In this document: positions 36,889-45,720 of the stretch, piece after piece | Layout of the letters: each line of letters opens with the position of its first letter | Position numbering within the stretch: position 1 is the stretch's first letter | NCBI RefSeq assembly: GCF_009728935.1 | Contig: NZ_CP034235.1 | Coordinates: 1,086,501-1,150,500 of the forward strand | Direction: 5' to 3' | Length of the DNA: 64,000 bases | From: Paenibacillus psychroresistens | GTDB taxonomy: Bacteria; Bacillota; Bacilli; Paenibacillales; NBRC-103111 | The notes under the pieces: generated by a model | Told to the model about the DNA's origin: nothing | Databases searched by the model: none | The model's input: only the letters and a program-made list of their open reading frames with translations | Program-made: the position numbers and the translations under genes

Positions 36889-37213
36889 ACATATCGGTAT
36901 GGTGATTAAAGTAAAGCCGGAAAAATTAAAGCTGTACAGAGAGCTGCATGCAGACCAGCATAACGGTGTAAGAGATTTGTTGAGCAAGTATAACATAAGC
37001 AAGCTTTGTATTTTCTTACATAAGCTTGATGATGGAAATTATTATTTGTTTGGCTCTTATGAGTATATTGGCGACGAATATGAGAAGGATATGGCGAGGT
37101 TAGCCGTAGAGCCGCGGAATATAGCATGGTTAAGCGAAACGGACGAGTGTCAAATCCCGCTTAACGGTGAAAAAGGATGGGCTCAAATGGAGCAAGTGTA
37201 TTACAATAAATAA
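36875..37213 (+). CDS. rhaM: L-rhamnose mutarotase
   Basis: A small (about 112 residues) dimeric enzyme interconverting alpha and beta L-rhamnose. The family signature HIGMVIKVKPEKLKLYRELHA is at the N-terminus, with NISKLCIFL and LFGSYEY following. It overlaps the GH78 stop, so rhamnose release and mutarotation are coupled. GGGGG at 36864-36868 favours ATG 36875; ATG 36881 is also possible. Confidence 0.88.
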   Translation: MGMCKHIGMVIKVKPEKLKLYRELHADQHNGVRDLLSKYNISKLCIFLHKLDDGNYYLFGSYEYIGDEYEKDMARLAVEPRNIAWLSETDECQIPLNGEKGWAQMEQVYYNK

Positions 37214-37254
37214 TATAATAAACTAAAATATGGTTATTTTGAGAGGGGTAAACT

Positions 37255-38184
37255 ATGCGATATCGTCCATTGGGAAATACGGGTTTATCGGTATCTGCTT
37301 TGAGTTATGGAGCTTCTTCTTTGGGGGGCGTTTTCCGTAATATTGACGAAGCTGAAGGAATCCGCACGGTTCATGAAGCACTCGATTTAGGCATTAACCT
37401 GCTGGATGTATCTCCTCTTTATGGTTTAACAAAAGCAGAAAAGGTATTGGGTAAAGCATTGGAGACGGTTTCCAGATATCGTTACATTCTTTCTACAAAA
37501 GCGGGCAGGTACGGCCAATCAGATTTTGATTTCTCGGCAGACCGGATTATCCGAAGTGTGGAGGAAAGCTTAATAAGGTTAAAGGTTGACTACATTGATA
37601 TTCTGCATCTGCATGATATTGAGCATGGTGATTTAAACAGAATTATCGAAGAAAGTATCCCAACGTTATATAAACTCAAAGAGCAAGGCAAGATTCGATT
37701 TTGTGGAATATCGGGACTTCCTTTAAGCATTTATAATATTGTTCTAGATCGCCTGAGTGTTGATGTTATTCTAACCTATTGTCATTATTCGCTAAATGAT
37801 ACTTCATTAATTGACTTATTGCCTTATTTAGAAGAGAAGAAGGTAGGCGTCATTAATGCATCGCCGTTGTCCATGGGGCTTCTTTCTATCAAGGGAACCC
37901 CTTTATGGCATCCGGCTTCAACTGATATAAAAGTGGTTTGTTTGCAAGCTGCGGAATACTGCAGGAGTCAAGGTCAAGATATTTCAAAGCTGGCCGTTCA
38001 ATTTGCAGTCTCAAATCCAGACATCCCCACCACTCTGGTTGGTACGGCTAGTTCTATCAATATAAGAAAGAATGTTCAATGTATCGAAGAACCTTTGGAT
38101 TTGGAGCTAATCCAGAGGGTGCAGGAAATACTGATGCCTATTCTTAATAAGACTTGGCAAAGCGGCAGGCTGGAGAATAACTAG
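37255..38184 (+). CDS. Aldo/keto reductase (L-fucose/rhamnose dehydrogenase-like)
   Basis: A 309-residue TIM-barrel NAD(P)-dependent oxidoreductase. The catalytic tetrad is visible as D and Y in LLDVSPLYG, K in LSTKAGRYG and H in LHLHDIEHG. The start, MRYRPLGNTGLSVSALSYG, is typical of galactose/fucose dehydrogenase-type AKRs. It probably oxidises a deoxy sugar released by the glycosidases to a lactone. Specificity is inferred from context. Confidence 0.88.
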   Translation: MRYRPLGNTGLSVSALSYGASSLGGVFRNIDEAEGIRTVHEALDLGINLLDVSPLYGLTKAEKVLGKALETVSRYRYILSTKAGRYGQSDFDFSADRIIRSVEESLIRLKVDYIDILHLHDIEHGDLNRIIEESIPTLYKLKEQGKIRFCGISGLPLSIYNIVLDRLSVDVILTYCHYSLNDTSLIDLLPYLEEKKVGVINASPLSMGLLSIKGTPLWHPASTDIKVVCLQAAEYCRSQGQDISKLAVQFAVSNPDIPTTLVGTASSINIRKNVQCIEEPLDLELIQRVQEILMPILNKTWQSGRLENN

Positions 38185-38220
38185 CTGTGGTAAAAATGAT
38201 TATGGGGAAGGATGATAGCT

Positions 38221-39603
38221 ATGTTAATTAGAGAAGAAGCCAAGGAGATTCCCGTGTTTTATGAAGCGGATATTTGTGTGCTCGGGGGAAGTTGCACCGG
38301 GGTCTTCGCGGCAGTCAGAGCTGCCAGACTTGGCGCTCGCGTTGTCCTCGTGGAAAAGCAGAATTCATTTGGCGGTGTCGCCACCTCAGGGCTGGTCAAC
38401 GTTTGGCATACCTTGCATAATACGGAATTTAATAGAGAGATCATTGCGGGTCTCACCTTGGAAACCATTGAGCGCTTGAGCCGGATCGGGGCTGTTGCCG
38501 AAGAAAAGAAAAGCCATTCGGTCGGTTTTGTACTTAATACAGAGGAATTAAAAATCGAATTGGATCAGTTGACCATAGAAAATAAGGTAAAGGTATATCT
38601 CCATACGATGTTTGTTGCTCCTTTTATTCAAGATGGGGAGCTGCAGGCAGTCATAGTAGAAAACAAGTCAGGTAGAGGCGCTATCCGAGCAAAAGTATTT
38701 ATTGATGCTACTGGAGATGGAGATTTATGTGCCAGATTAAATCTCGAGCATAGACTGTCTTCTCATTTCCAGCCCTCCACGATGTGCGCAAAGATTAGCG
38801 GCTGGGGAATCAACGGGGAATTGCAGGATGATATGACAGGGAATAACAGCTTAATTGGACTGGATATCCGCGAAGCTCGCTTGCTTTATAAGGATGAATT
38901 TAATTTACCTGAAGGATTTGGTTGGGGCCGTCATGTTCCAGCTACGAAAGATACTTATATGTACGCAGGCACGCGAGTCTATCATGCTAACAGCGCTGAT
39001 GGCGATCAACTGACTTTTAGTGAAATGGAAGGCCGCCGGCAGGTGCGTGCGATTATGGATTTGGTGCGAAAATACGGTCCTGATAACAAAATTGCGCTTG
39101 TTTCTCTCCCATCCTACATCGGTACAAGAGAGACGCGGCATATTGAATGTCATTATCGCTTAACGGGGGAAGATGTGCTGTACGGCAAATCGTTTGAGGA
39201 TTCCATTGCATATGGCAGTTATCGTTCTGACATACATCATCAGGATAAGCCGGGGTTAACACTCCGATATTTGGACGGTGAGCAGGTTTATATGCGACCT
39301 GGCTATCCGAACGAAGTCAGCAGATGGCGAGATAAAATTGCTGTTAATCCTTCCTTTTATCAGATCCCATATCGCTGCTTGCTCCCGAAAGGTCCTTATA
39401 CCAATATTATTGCAGCAGGAAGAATGATCGATATGGACGAGGATGCTTTCGGTGGTGTTCGGGTTATGGTCAATATGAACCAAACCGGAGAAGCTGCAGG
39501 GGTCGCCGCTTATTTGGCTCTAACACAGAACAAACGACTAGCTGATATTGATACAGGGCATTTGCGCAAGACCATGAAAGCTGGCGGATCTATCATGATA
39601 TAG
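38221..39603 (+). CDS. FAD-dependent oxidoreductase
   Basis: A 460-residue flavoprotein of the FAD_oxidored (PF12831) type. The dinucleotide loop is DICVLGGSCTGVFAAVRAAR, then VVLVEKQNSFGGVATSGLV. The second FAD motif is KVFIDATGDGDLCARL. The C-terminal block IAAGRMIDMDEDAFGGVRVM is a usual family end. GGGGAAGGA at 38204-38212 favours ATG 38221 over 38212. A distant relative is at 51362. Members are common in glycan loci, where some oxidise sugars; substrate unknown. Confidence 0.85.
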   Translation: MLIREEAKEIPVFYEADICVLGGSCTGVFAAVRAARLGARVVLVEKQNSFGGVATSGLVNVWHTLHNTEFNREIIAGLTLETIERLSRIGAVAEEKKSHSVGFVLNTEELKIELDQLTIENKVKVYLHTMFVAPFIQDGELQAVIVENKSGRGAIRAKVFIDATGDGDLCARLNLEHRLSSHFQPSTMCAKISGWGINGELQDDMTGNNSLIGLDIREARLLYKDEFNLPEGFGWGRHVPATKDTYMYAGTRVYHANSADGDQLTFSEMEGRRQVRAIMDLVRKYGPDNKIALVSLPSYIGTRETRHIECHYRLTGEDVLYGKSFEDSIAYGSYRSDIHHQDKPGLTLRYLDGEQVYMRPGYPNEVSRWRDKIAVNPSFYQIPYRCLLPKGPYTNIIAAGRMIDMDEDAFGGVRVMVNMNQTGEAAGVAAYLALTQNKRLADIDTGHLRKTMKAGGSIMI

Positions 39604-39615
39604 GAGTGATTTATG

Positions 39616-41112
39616 ATGAATAACTTAGACAAAATCAATATGGTCATCCAGACGGATCAACGAAAAGCCAAGATTAATAAAAATATTTATGGCCATTTTG
39701 CCGAGCATCTTGGAAGGTGTATTTATGAAGGCATTTGGGTTGGGAAAGACTCTCCAATACCGAATACAGAGGGTATCCGAAATGACGTCATTCAGGCTTT
39801 AAAGGCAATAAACATCCCAGTATTAAGGTGGCCAGGCGGCTGCTTTGCAGACGAATATCACTGGAAGGACGGCATCGGACCTTATGAAGAACGTCCAGGA
39901 ATGGTCAATACCCATTGGGGCGGGTATGTAGAGAATAACCATTTCGGTACCCATGAATTTCTAATGCTTTGCGAGCTGATTGGAACAGAGCCTTATATTT
40001 GCGGGAATGTGGGAAGCGGAACAGTGCTTGAAATGCAGCAATGGGTGGAATATATGACCTATGACGGGAAATCACCGATGGCTGACTTAAGAAGGAAGCA
40101 CGGACGGGATGAACCGTGGAAAATCCCCTATTTCGGTGTTGGCAATGAGAATTGGAGCTGCGGCGGCAATATGCGTCCGGAGTATTACGCGAATGAATTT
40201 CGTAAATATGCAACCTATGTCAAAAATTACGGCGAAAATCAGCTTTATAAAATAGCATGCGGGCCAAGCGATGCGGACTATACCTGGACAGAGGTGGTAA
40301 TGAAATTGGCAGGGAAGCATATGGATGGTCTGAGTATGCATCACTACTCGATGTCCGAGGGCAACACGTTGCCTAATTCAGCAACCCAATTTGAGCCAGC
40401 GGATTGGTTTACTACTTTAAAGCAAGCTTGGTTCATGGAAGAGCTTATTCGCAAGCACTCTGCAATTATGGATGAATATGATCCGGATAAACGAGTCGGA
40501 CTCATTGTGGATGAGTGGGGGACTTGGTTTGACGTTGAACCCGGAACCCATCCTCGCTTTCTCTTCCAGCAGAATACACTAAGGGATGCTTTAGTGGCAG
40601 GAATAAATCTCAACCTGTTTAATAACCATTGCGATCGGATTCAAATGGCCAATATTGCCCAAACGGTCAATGTTCTTCAGGCTATTATTCTTACTGAAGG
40701 GGAGAAAATGATTCTAACCCCGACCTACCACGTTTTTGATATGTTTAAAGTCCATCAGGGAGCGGAGCTGCTTCTCGTTGATTTCTCCAATCAGGAATAC
40801 CGCTTCGAAGACGAAAAATTACCGCAGCTGAGCGTATCGTCGTCTATTGATGCTGAGAACAAGCTTCATTTGACTTTATGTAACCTGCATCATAATGAAA
40901 GTATAGAAATCAGCTGTGAGATAGAAGATTTTCAGCCTGCTGGAGTAATGGGGACTCTTCTGACCGCATCTGCTTTAAATGCACACAATACATTTGAGCA
41001 GCCTGAAGCTATTAAACCTGTTGATTTTCAGGGTGCAGTGCTGAATGATGGAAAGTTAAGCTTGATACTTCCGCCTGCATCTATCCTTTTACTGACTCTT
41101 GAAGGGAGTTAA
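39616..41112 (+). CDS. Alpha-L-arabinofuranosidase, family 51
   Basis: An intracellular retaining enzyme of 498 residues that removes arabinofuranose from oligosaccharides. GH51 signatures: [34 protein letters not shown], the acid/base Glu in [11 protein letters not shown] and the nucleophile Glu in IVDEWGTW. A beta-sandwich closes the protein. TAGGAGTGA at 39601-39609 favours ATG 39616 (39613 also possible). It is the last intact gene of the large operon. Confidence 0.95.
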   Translation: MNNLDKINMVIQTDQRKAKINKNIYGHFAEHLGRCIYEGIWVGKDSPIPNTEGIRNDVIQALKAINIPVLRWPGGCFADEYHWKDGIGPYEERPGMVNTHWGGYVENNHFGTHEFLMLCELIGTEPYICGNVGSGTVLEMQQWVEYMTYDGKSPMADLRRKHGRDEPWKIPYFGVGNENWSCGGNMRPEYYANEFRKYATYVKNYGENQLYKIACGPSDADYTWTEVVMKLAGKHMDGLSMHHYSMSEGNTLPNSATQFEPADWFTTLKQAWFMEELIRKHSAIMDEYDPDKRVGLIVDEWGTWFDVEPGTHPRFLFQQNTLRDALVAGINLNLFNNHCDRIQMANIAQTVNVLQAIILTEGEKMILTPTYHVFDMFKVHQGAELLLVDFSNQEYRFEDEKLPQLSVSSSIDAENKLHLTLCNLHHNESIEISCEIEDFQPAGVMGTLLTASALNAHNTFEQPEAIKPVDFQGAVLNDGKLSLILPPASILLLTLEGS

Positions 41113-41119
41113 TGGGATT

Positions 41120-41263
41120 ATGAAATACAGCTTAAATAGCGGCTTCAGCAAAATGGACTGGGAAGAAAATATTCTTCATAATTGCGACGGAAGGGATGTA
41201 TGTTCCCATACCATTCCCATCATTCCATTTCGAGCTTTCTCAACCGAACAGCATTTGGCGTAA
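41120..41263 (+). pseudogene. Truncated 5' end of an operon gene
   Basis: ATG 41120, preceded by GGGAG, opens 47 codons (MKYSLNSGFSKMDWEENILH and on). The protein-like part runs to about 41220, where the 3' end of the convergent AraC gene begins; the remaining codons are antisense to that gene. It looks like the start of another gene cut off by a rearrangement. Family not recognised. Confidence 0.4.
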
Positions 41264-42101
41264 CCCCTGTTTTACTCTTAAACAAACGATGGAAATGCTT
41301 AAGATCCTGAAAGCCTACCTGCTGTGCAATCTCTGGTATTTTATCTGTCGTCTTTAGCAATAATTCACAGCTTTTACTAATACGCTCTCCCTGCAGCCAT
41401 TGGATGAAGGTTTGTCCGGTGGCTTTTTTAATTAATCTTTGCAGCTGTCTTTCGCCAATATTCATTAGCTTGGAGACAATGGGTAAGGTTAAGGACTCAT
41501 GTAAATGATCGCGCATATATTCCAGAGCCACATCCAGCCTTCGGGCACCTGAATCAGAGCTGGCATTGCTTCCCTCTTCACGCCTTTCTAGTAAGAGCAA
41601 CAGCTGAATGAATAGAGCGAATAACATAGCTTCATGTCCGAGAGGTTTAAGATCATGCTCCCAGAGCAGTGCTGTGAATAAATCGCGGAATTCATGAGTA
41701 TGTTCTTTAAAATGCATCCATCTGTTAATAGCTGGATTTAGGCGAGTGAGCTTTAGAGCACCTACTTGAGGGAAAGCACCATTTTGCAAAAAGTCGAACA
41801 AGGACTCTCTGAAAATACAATTATATACAATTAAGCTGTCTTTTTCTGAAGTATTGGAAGGTCTAAATATATGTGATACACCTAGCGGAATGTAGAACAG
41901 ATCGCCTTTTTTGACGTTAATGGTTTGATTATCGATGTAATGAATTCCCGTGCCTTCACTGACATAAGTAATCTCCACAAAGTCATGGTCGTGTTCAGAC
42001 AGTACGAAGGATTCCTTAATCCGGTTTACAAAGATGGATAAATGCTCATCAAAAAGCTGCTCGCCTTTTGTGGTTATCACGACTTTACGACTCTTATTCA
42101 T
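41220..42101 (-). CDS. AraC-family regulator with cupin domain
   Basis: A 293-residue regulator. The cupin half (HDHDFVEITYVSEGTGIHYI, then KKGDLFYIPLGVSHIF) binds the effector. The C-terminal AraC HTH ends FQDLKHFHRLFKSKTGVTPN. GAGGTG lies 6 bases before ATG 42101; the in-frame GTG at 42110 overlaps that site. It is divergent from the GH78-like gene at 42229 and probably controls it. Confidence 0.88.
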   Translation of the reverse strand: MNKSRKVVITTKGEQLFDEHLSIFVNRIKESFVLSEHDHDFVEITYVSEGTGIHYIDNQTINVKKGDLFYIPLGVSHIFRPSNTSEKDSLIVYNCIFRESLFDFLQNGAFPQVGALKLTRLNPAINRWMHFKEHTHEFRDLFTALLWEHDLKPLGHEAMLFALFIQLLLLLERREEGSNASSDSGARRLDVALEYMRDHLHESLTLPIVSKLMNIGERQLQRLIKKATGQTFIQWLQGERISKSCELLLKTTDKIPEIAQQVGFQDLKHFHRLFKSKTGVTPNAVRLRKLEME

Positions 42102-42228
42102 TAGCAGCACCTCAGCTCTTATAATGTCATATTACACCTATATAGTAGTCTTGAATAGCCTATAATATTTGTGCGGAAAATGATTAAAATAAGGGTAGCA
42201 TGTATTATGAAACAAGGGAGCTGCACAG

Positions 42229-45126
42229 ATGACTGAACCAAGCTGGCAAGCACAATGGGTATGGAGTGAAGGTGAGATTAGTCCGAGAAATGAATGGAGA
42301 TGTTTCCGCAAAACCTTTGAGGTTCCAGCAGCTGGCTGGGAGGATGCATCACTTCGCATTACAGCGGATTCTAGATATGTATTAACAGTCAATGGGCAGC
42401 AGGTTGGGCGAGGGCCTGTGCGGTCTTGGCCTTTCGAGCAGTCGTATGATACTTATGACATTAAACATTTACTACATAAAGGAAAATCAAACACACTTGC
42501 TGTGTTCGTTAATCATTTTGGTGTTTCGACCTTCTACTATTTGCGTGGCCGTGGAGCTCTGCTGGCTCAATTGGATCTAGCTTTGGATGGTGATTCAACT
42601 CCTTTAGTCCTTACTGACGACACATGGTTGACTTCAAAATATTTTGGCTACCATTCCAGAGCTCCGCGCATGTCCTGTCAGCAGGGGTATTCGGAGTTTG
42701 TGGATGCCTCTGTTTGGGATTCCAGCTGGGTGCAGGGCGATTATGATGATTCTTCCTGGGAGAAAGCTTCGCTTGTAGGTCCAGTAGGGATGGAGCCTTG
42801 GACAACCCTTAAAAAACGCGATATTCCACTGCTTACGGAAGAGACAAAGTATCCTGTGCGTGTTGAAACCTTAAAACAAGTGAAATCCTTTAGCTGGTCG
42901 ACAGCTATTGATTTCCGCAATCATATGGTACCAGGCAGCGATGAGCACATGAATGTAGTTGGATTCACTGGCTATATGGCGACAATACTTTATTCTGAGC
43001 AGCCTGCCGCTGCCATTCTAGGATTCACACATAGTAATGAATGCGTGGGGAGCATCACTTTAAATGGGAATGTTATTCCCGCAGAATCCTTTTATGGGGT
43101 TCAGCCTGAGAAATATGTCCAAGTTCAGCTAGAGCAAGGGGACAATCTGCTGCTCATCGATATAACTGCGGGCGGGGTTCATGCAGGTAAGCTGCATTTT
43201 GGAATTTATAGTGATTCAACCGTTGAAGTGAAATCCGCTATGCAGCTTGAGAATGAATCATCTGCCTTCCTTACAATCGGCCCTTTTGACACAGCCGTCT
43301 TTATTGACCATCAGGAAAAGGTTTTTCTGGATCTAGATAATGAAATTTATAAGTCCGTACAGGCTAAAGTGAAAACGGTTGAAGACCTCAAGCAATTTGC
43401 TGCTTATCTTCAACCAGTCTCTGTAGCATTAGTAAGCGAAGTCGATGTAATTAGCATGTGCATTTGGAAGCAGGAATCGATTGCTCTTAATGTACCAGCA
43501 GACTTGCACAATATGGTTATTCCACATCAGCATCCGGCTGTCGTGCCTGTATTCTCGGGGTATGATACGGAGATGGTTATCGATTTTGATAAAGAATATT
43601 CCGGTTATTTGGCTTTTGATGTGGAAGCAGAGGAAGGTACGATTATCGACTTCTATGGCTTCGAGTATATGCTTGGCGATTATCGTCAAGACACATTTGG
43701 CCTAGACAACACCTTGCGTTATGTTTGTAAAAAAGGTCGCCAGCAGTATCAATCACCTATCCGCAGAGGACTGCGTTACTTAATGGTTACGGTGAGAAAT
43801 GCGTCAGCTCCTTTGAAAATATATGGGGTTACCATCGTACAAAGCAACTATCCGGTTGCTGAAATTGGCAGCTTCCAAAGCTCGGATCCACTTTTGAATG
43901 ACATCTGGAAAATCAGTCAACATACCACAAGATTATGCATGGAAGATACTTTTGTCGATTGTCCTGCTTTTGAACAAGTCTTCTGGGTTGGAGATAGCCG
44001 CAACGAAGCATTGGTGAGCAATTATCTATATGGTGTTAATGACATTGTTAAGCGCTGCTTACGTCTGGTGCCAGGCTCCAAGGATCAAACCCCACTGTAT
44101 GCCGATCAGGTTCCAAGCGGTTGGAGCAGTGTCATTCCCAATTGGACATTCTTCTGGGCGATCGCTTGTTATGAATATTATCAGCAAACCGGGGATCGCG
44201 ATTTCGCCAAAGAAATGTACGGCCATATTAAATTTACGCTTGAGCATTATCAGCAGAAGATAAATGCAGATGGACTTCTGGAAATTAACGGATGGAACTT
44301 GCTTGACTGGTCTCCGATCGATCAGCCAAATGAGGGAGTTGTCACTCATCAGAATATGTTCCTGGTTAAAACGTTCGAGGTCGCAGCAGAAATGGCGGAC
44401 ATTGCAGGTGACGCAACAGGTGGAAAGGCATTTACAGATGCAGGAGCTATCCTAAAGCAAGCCATTAACAAGCACCTGTGGAATCCTGCGAAAAATGCTT
44501 ATATCGATTGCATTCATACCGATGGCCGCAGATCAGATATTTATAGCATGCACTCTCAGGTTGTAGCGAATTTAACGGGAGTTGCAGGTGTAGAGCAGAA
44601 GCAAATAATTGATAAATATCTCTTGAATGCTCCGGCAGATTTTGTGCAAATTGGTTCGCCTTTTATGTCATTCTTTTATTATGAAACATTAGCTGCGGCT
44701 GGGAAATCTCAAGTCATCATTGAGGATATACGGAAGAATTATGGGCAAATGATTGATCATGGTGCAACCACCTGCTGGGAAATGTATCCGAATTTTGCCG
44801 AAAACCGTTCCAACCCAGACATGCTGACTCGCAGTCATTGCCATGCTTGGTCTGCAGCTCCTGCGTATTTCCTTGGAACTGAAGTTCTGGGAATTCAAAG
44901 AACAGCTCCAGGCTGGGAGAAAGTAACGATTGCACCAAACCCATGTGGATTAGCTTGGGCAAAAGGGGCTGTTCCACATCCAGAGCAAGGTAGAATCGAC
45001 GTTTCATGGACAGCAGATGAGAGCGGCAAACGCATTACAATCAAGGTTAAGCATCCTAAGCATGTGGAAATTAATGTGGTTGTACCTGAGGGTTATCAAG
45101 GCGAGGTTGTAGTTGCGGTTATTTAA
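42229..45126 (+). CDS. Alpha-L-rhamnosidase-like protein, family 78 type
   Basis: A 965-residue cytoplasmic enzyme with N-terminal jelly-roll domains (WRCFRKTFEVP, LTVNGQQVGRGPVRSWP) and an (alpha/alpha)6 barrel. The catalytic-type block is DCPAFEQVFWVGDSRNEA, where the usual DCPxRE has Phe in place of Arg. The late Glu is in ATTCWEMYPNF. The sequence is far from the other GH78 here, so a different linkage or sugar is likely. AAGGGAGC precedes the ATG. It is divergent from the AraC gene. Confidence 0.8.
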   Translation: MTEPSWQAQWVWSEGEISPRNEWRCFRKTFEVPAAGWEDASLRITADSRYVLTVNGQQVGRGPVRSWPFEQSYDTYDIKHLLHKGKSNTLAVFVNHFGVSTFYYLRGRGALLAQLDLALDGDSTPLVLTDDTWLTSKYFGYHSRAPRMSCQQGYSEFVDASVWDSSWVQGDYDDSSWEKASLVGPVGMEPWTTLKKRDIPLLTEETKYPVRVETLKQVKSFSWSTAIDFRNHMVPGSDEHMNVVGFTGYMATILYSEQPAAAILGFTHSNECVGSITLNGNVIPAESFYGVQPEKYVQVQLEQGDNLLLIDITAGGVHAGKLHFGIYSDSTVEVKSAMQLENESSAFLTIGPFDTAVFIDHQEKVFLDLDNEIYKSVQAKVKTVEDLKQFAAYLQPVSVALVSEVDVISMCIWKQESIALNVPADLHNMVIPHQHPAVVPVFSGYDTEMVIDFDKEYSGYLAFDVEAEEGTIIDFYGFEYMLGDYRQDTFGLDNTLRYVCKKGRQQYQSPIRRGLRYLMVTVRNASAPLKIYGVTIVQSNYPVAEIGSFQSSDPLLNDIWKISQHTTRLCMEDTFVDCPAFEQVFWVGDSRNEALVSNYLYGVNDIVKRCLRLVPGSKDQTPLYADQVPSGWSSVIPNWTFFWAIACYEYYQQTGDRDFAKEMYGHIKFTLEHYQQKINADGLLEINGWNLLDWSPIDQPNEGVVTHQNMFLVKTFEVAAEMADIAGDATGGKAFTDAGAILKQAINKHLWNPAKNAYIDCIHTDGRRSDIYSMHSQVVANLTGVAGVEQKQIIDKYLLNAPADFVQIGSPFMSFFYYETLAAAGKSQVIIEDIRKNYGQMIDHGATTCWEMYPNFAENRSNPDMLTRSHCHAWSAAPAYFLGTEVLGIQRTAPGWEKVTIAPNPCGLAWAKGAVPHPEQGRIDVSWTADESGKRITIKVKHPKHVEINVVVPEGYQGEVVVAVI

Positions 45127-45152
45127 AGCATACTTTTAATTGATATTTCTTG

Positions 45153-45187
45153 GCAAACGCCCAGTCCTTTAAGGACTGGGCGTTTGC
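45153..45187. terminator. Perfect 17-bp hairpin after GH78-like gene
   Basis: GCAAACGCCCAGTCCTT (45153-45169) and its exact complement (45171-45187) flank one T. There is no clear T run, so it is a transcript-end hairpin or weak terminator. The stretch 45188-45720 holds operators, a promoter and a small ORF. Confidence 0.65.
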
Positions 45188-45363
45188 TCTAGAATTCAGC
45201 TAATTTTCAGTATTTGCTCAGCCTACTTACAATTAATTATAGCAAGCTTATTATTATATCCCACAAGCATCGATCCTCAATTCCGTACATCCCCTTAATG
45301 ATCTTAAATCCACCTTTCAAATAGTCCACCGACTCCTATAAGTGACATAAACATATTGTTTTC

Positions 45364-45379
45364 TTTAAAGCGCTTTAAA
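45364..45379. promoter_or_regulatory. LacI-type operator palindrome 1
   Basis: TTTAAAGCGCTTTAAA is a perfect 16-bp palindrome with the central CG typical of LacI/CcpA sites. It recurs identically 118 bases downstream, which would allow looping. Confidence 0.65.
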
Positions 45380-45448
45380 CATTTAAAATTGGAAAGCTAA
45401 ATATTTTAACATAATAAAATAAACATTCACTTTTATCAACGAAAAGTG

Positions 45449-45497
45449 TTGAAATTTTACCTTGTTAGCCATACAATAGACTTTAAAGCGCTTTAAA
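45449..45497 (+). promoter_or_regulatory. Promoter with LacI-type operator 2 at the start site
   Basis: TTGAAA (45449-45454), 17 bases, TACAAT (45472-45477). The second identical TTTAAAGCGCTTTAAA (45482-45497) lies over the expected start of transcription, ideal for repression. The outer bases differ from the cre consensus (TT/AA rather than TG/CA), so a dedicated LacI protein or CcpA could bind. Confidence 0.7.
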
Positions 45498-45530
45498 TAA
45501 AATTAATTTTATACGTAGGAGAGGAAGTCA

Positions 45531-45632
45531 ATGACACTTACAAGAAAACGTGTAAAGGAGTTGGTGCCGAGAATTCAATATGTGAGGCTAGAGTTAATTA
45601 TTCGTCCATCAACAGGCAATAAAAAGCTCTAA
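45531..45632 (+). CDS. Small ORF (33 aa) in the leader
   Basis: TAGGAGAGG at 45517-45525 precedes an ATG opening a 33-residue basic peptide (begins MTLTRKRVKELVPRIQY). It lies between the promoter and the secreted protein gene, like the small ORF at 17564. No similarity between the two peptides is obvious. Leader peptide, small protein or chance ORF. Confidence 0.3.
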   Translation: MTLTRKRVKELVPRIQYVRLELIIRPSTGNKKL

Positions 45633-45673
45633 TCGATGTGAAGCCGTAATCGGATTTCATTTCATCCATTCAA

Positions 45674-45687
45674 TGTAAGCGCTTTAA
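45674..45687. promoter_or_regulatory. cre-like site 3
   Basis: TGTAAGCGCTTTAA, 34 bases before the secreted protein ATG, matches the cre core with mismatches only at the last two bases. It is downstream of the promoter, so it could act as a roadblock. Confidence 0.5.
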
Positions 45688-45720
45688 TGACTGGTAAAAT
45701 ACAACTGGAGGTATTAATTT

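Noticed and set aside
45153..45187. Mobile-element end based on the perfect hairpin
   Set aside because: No target duplication, partner inverted repeat or transposase nearby; position right after a stop codon fits a transcript end.
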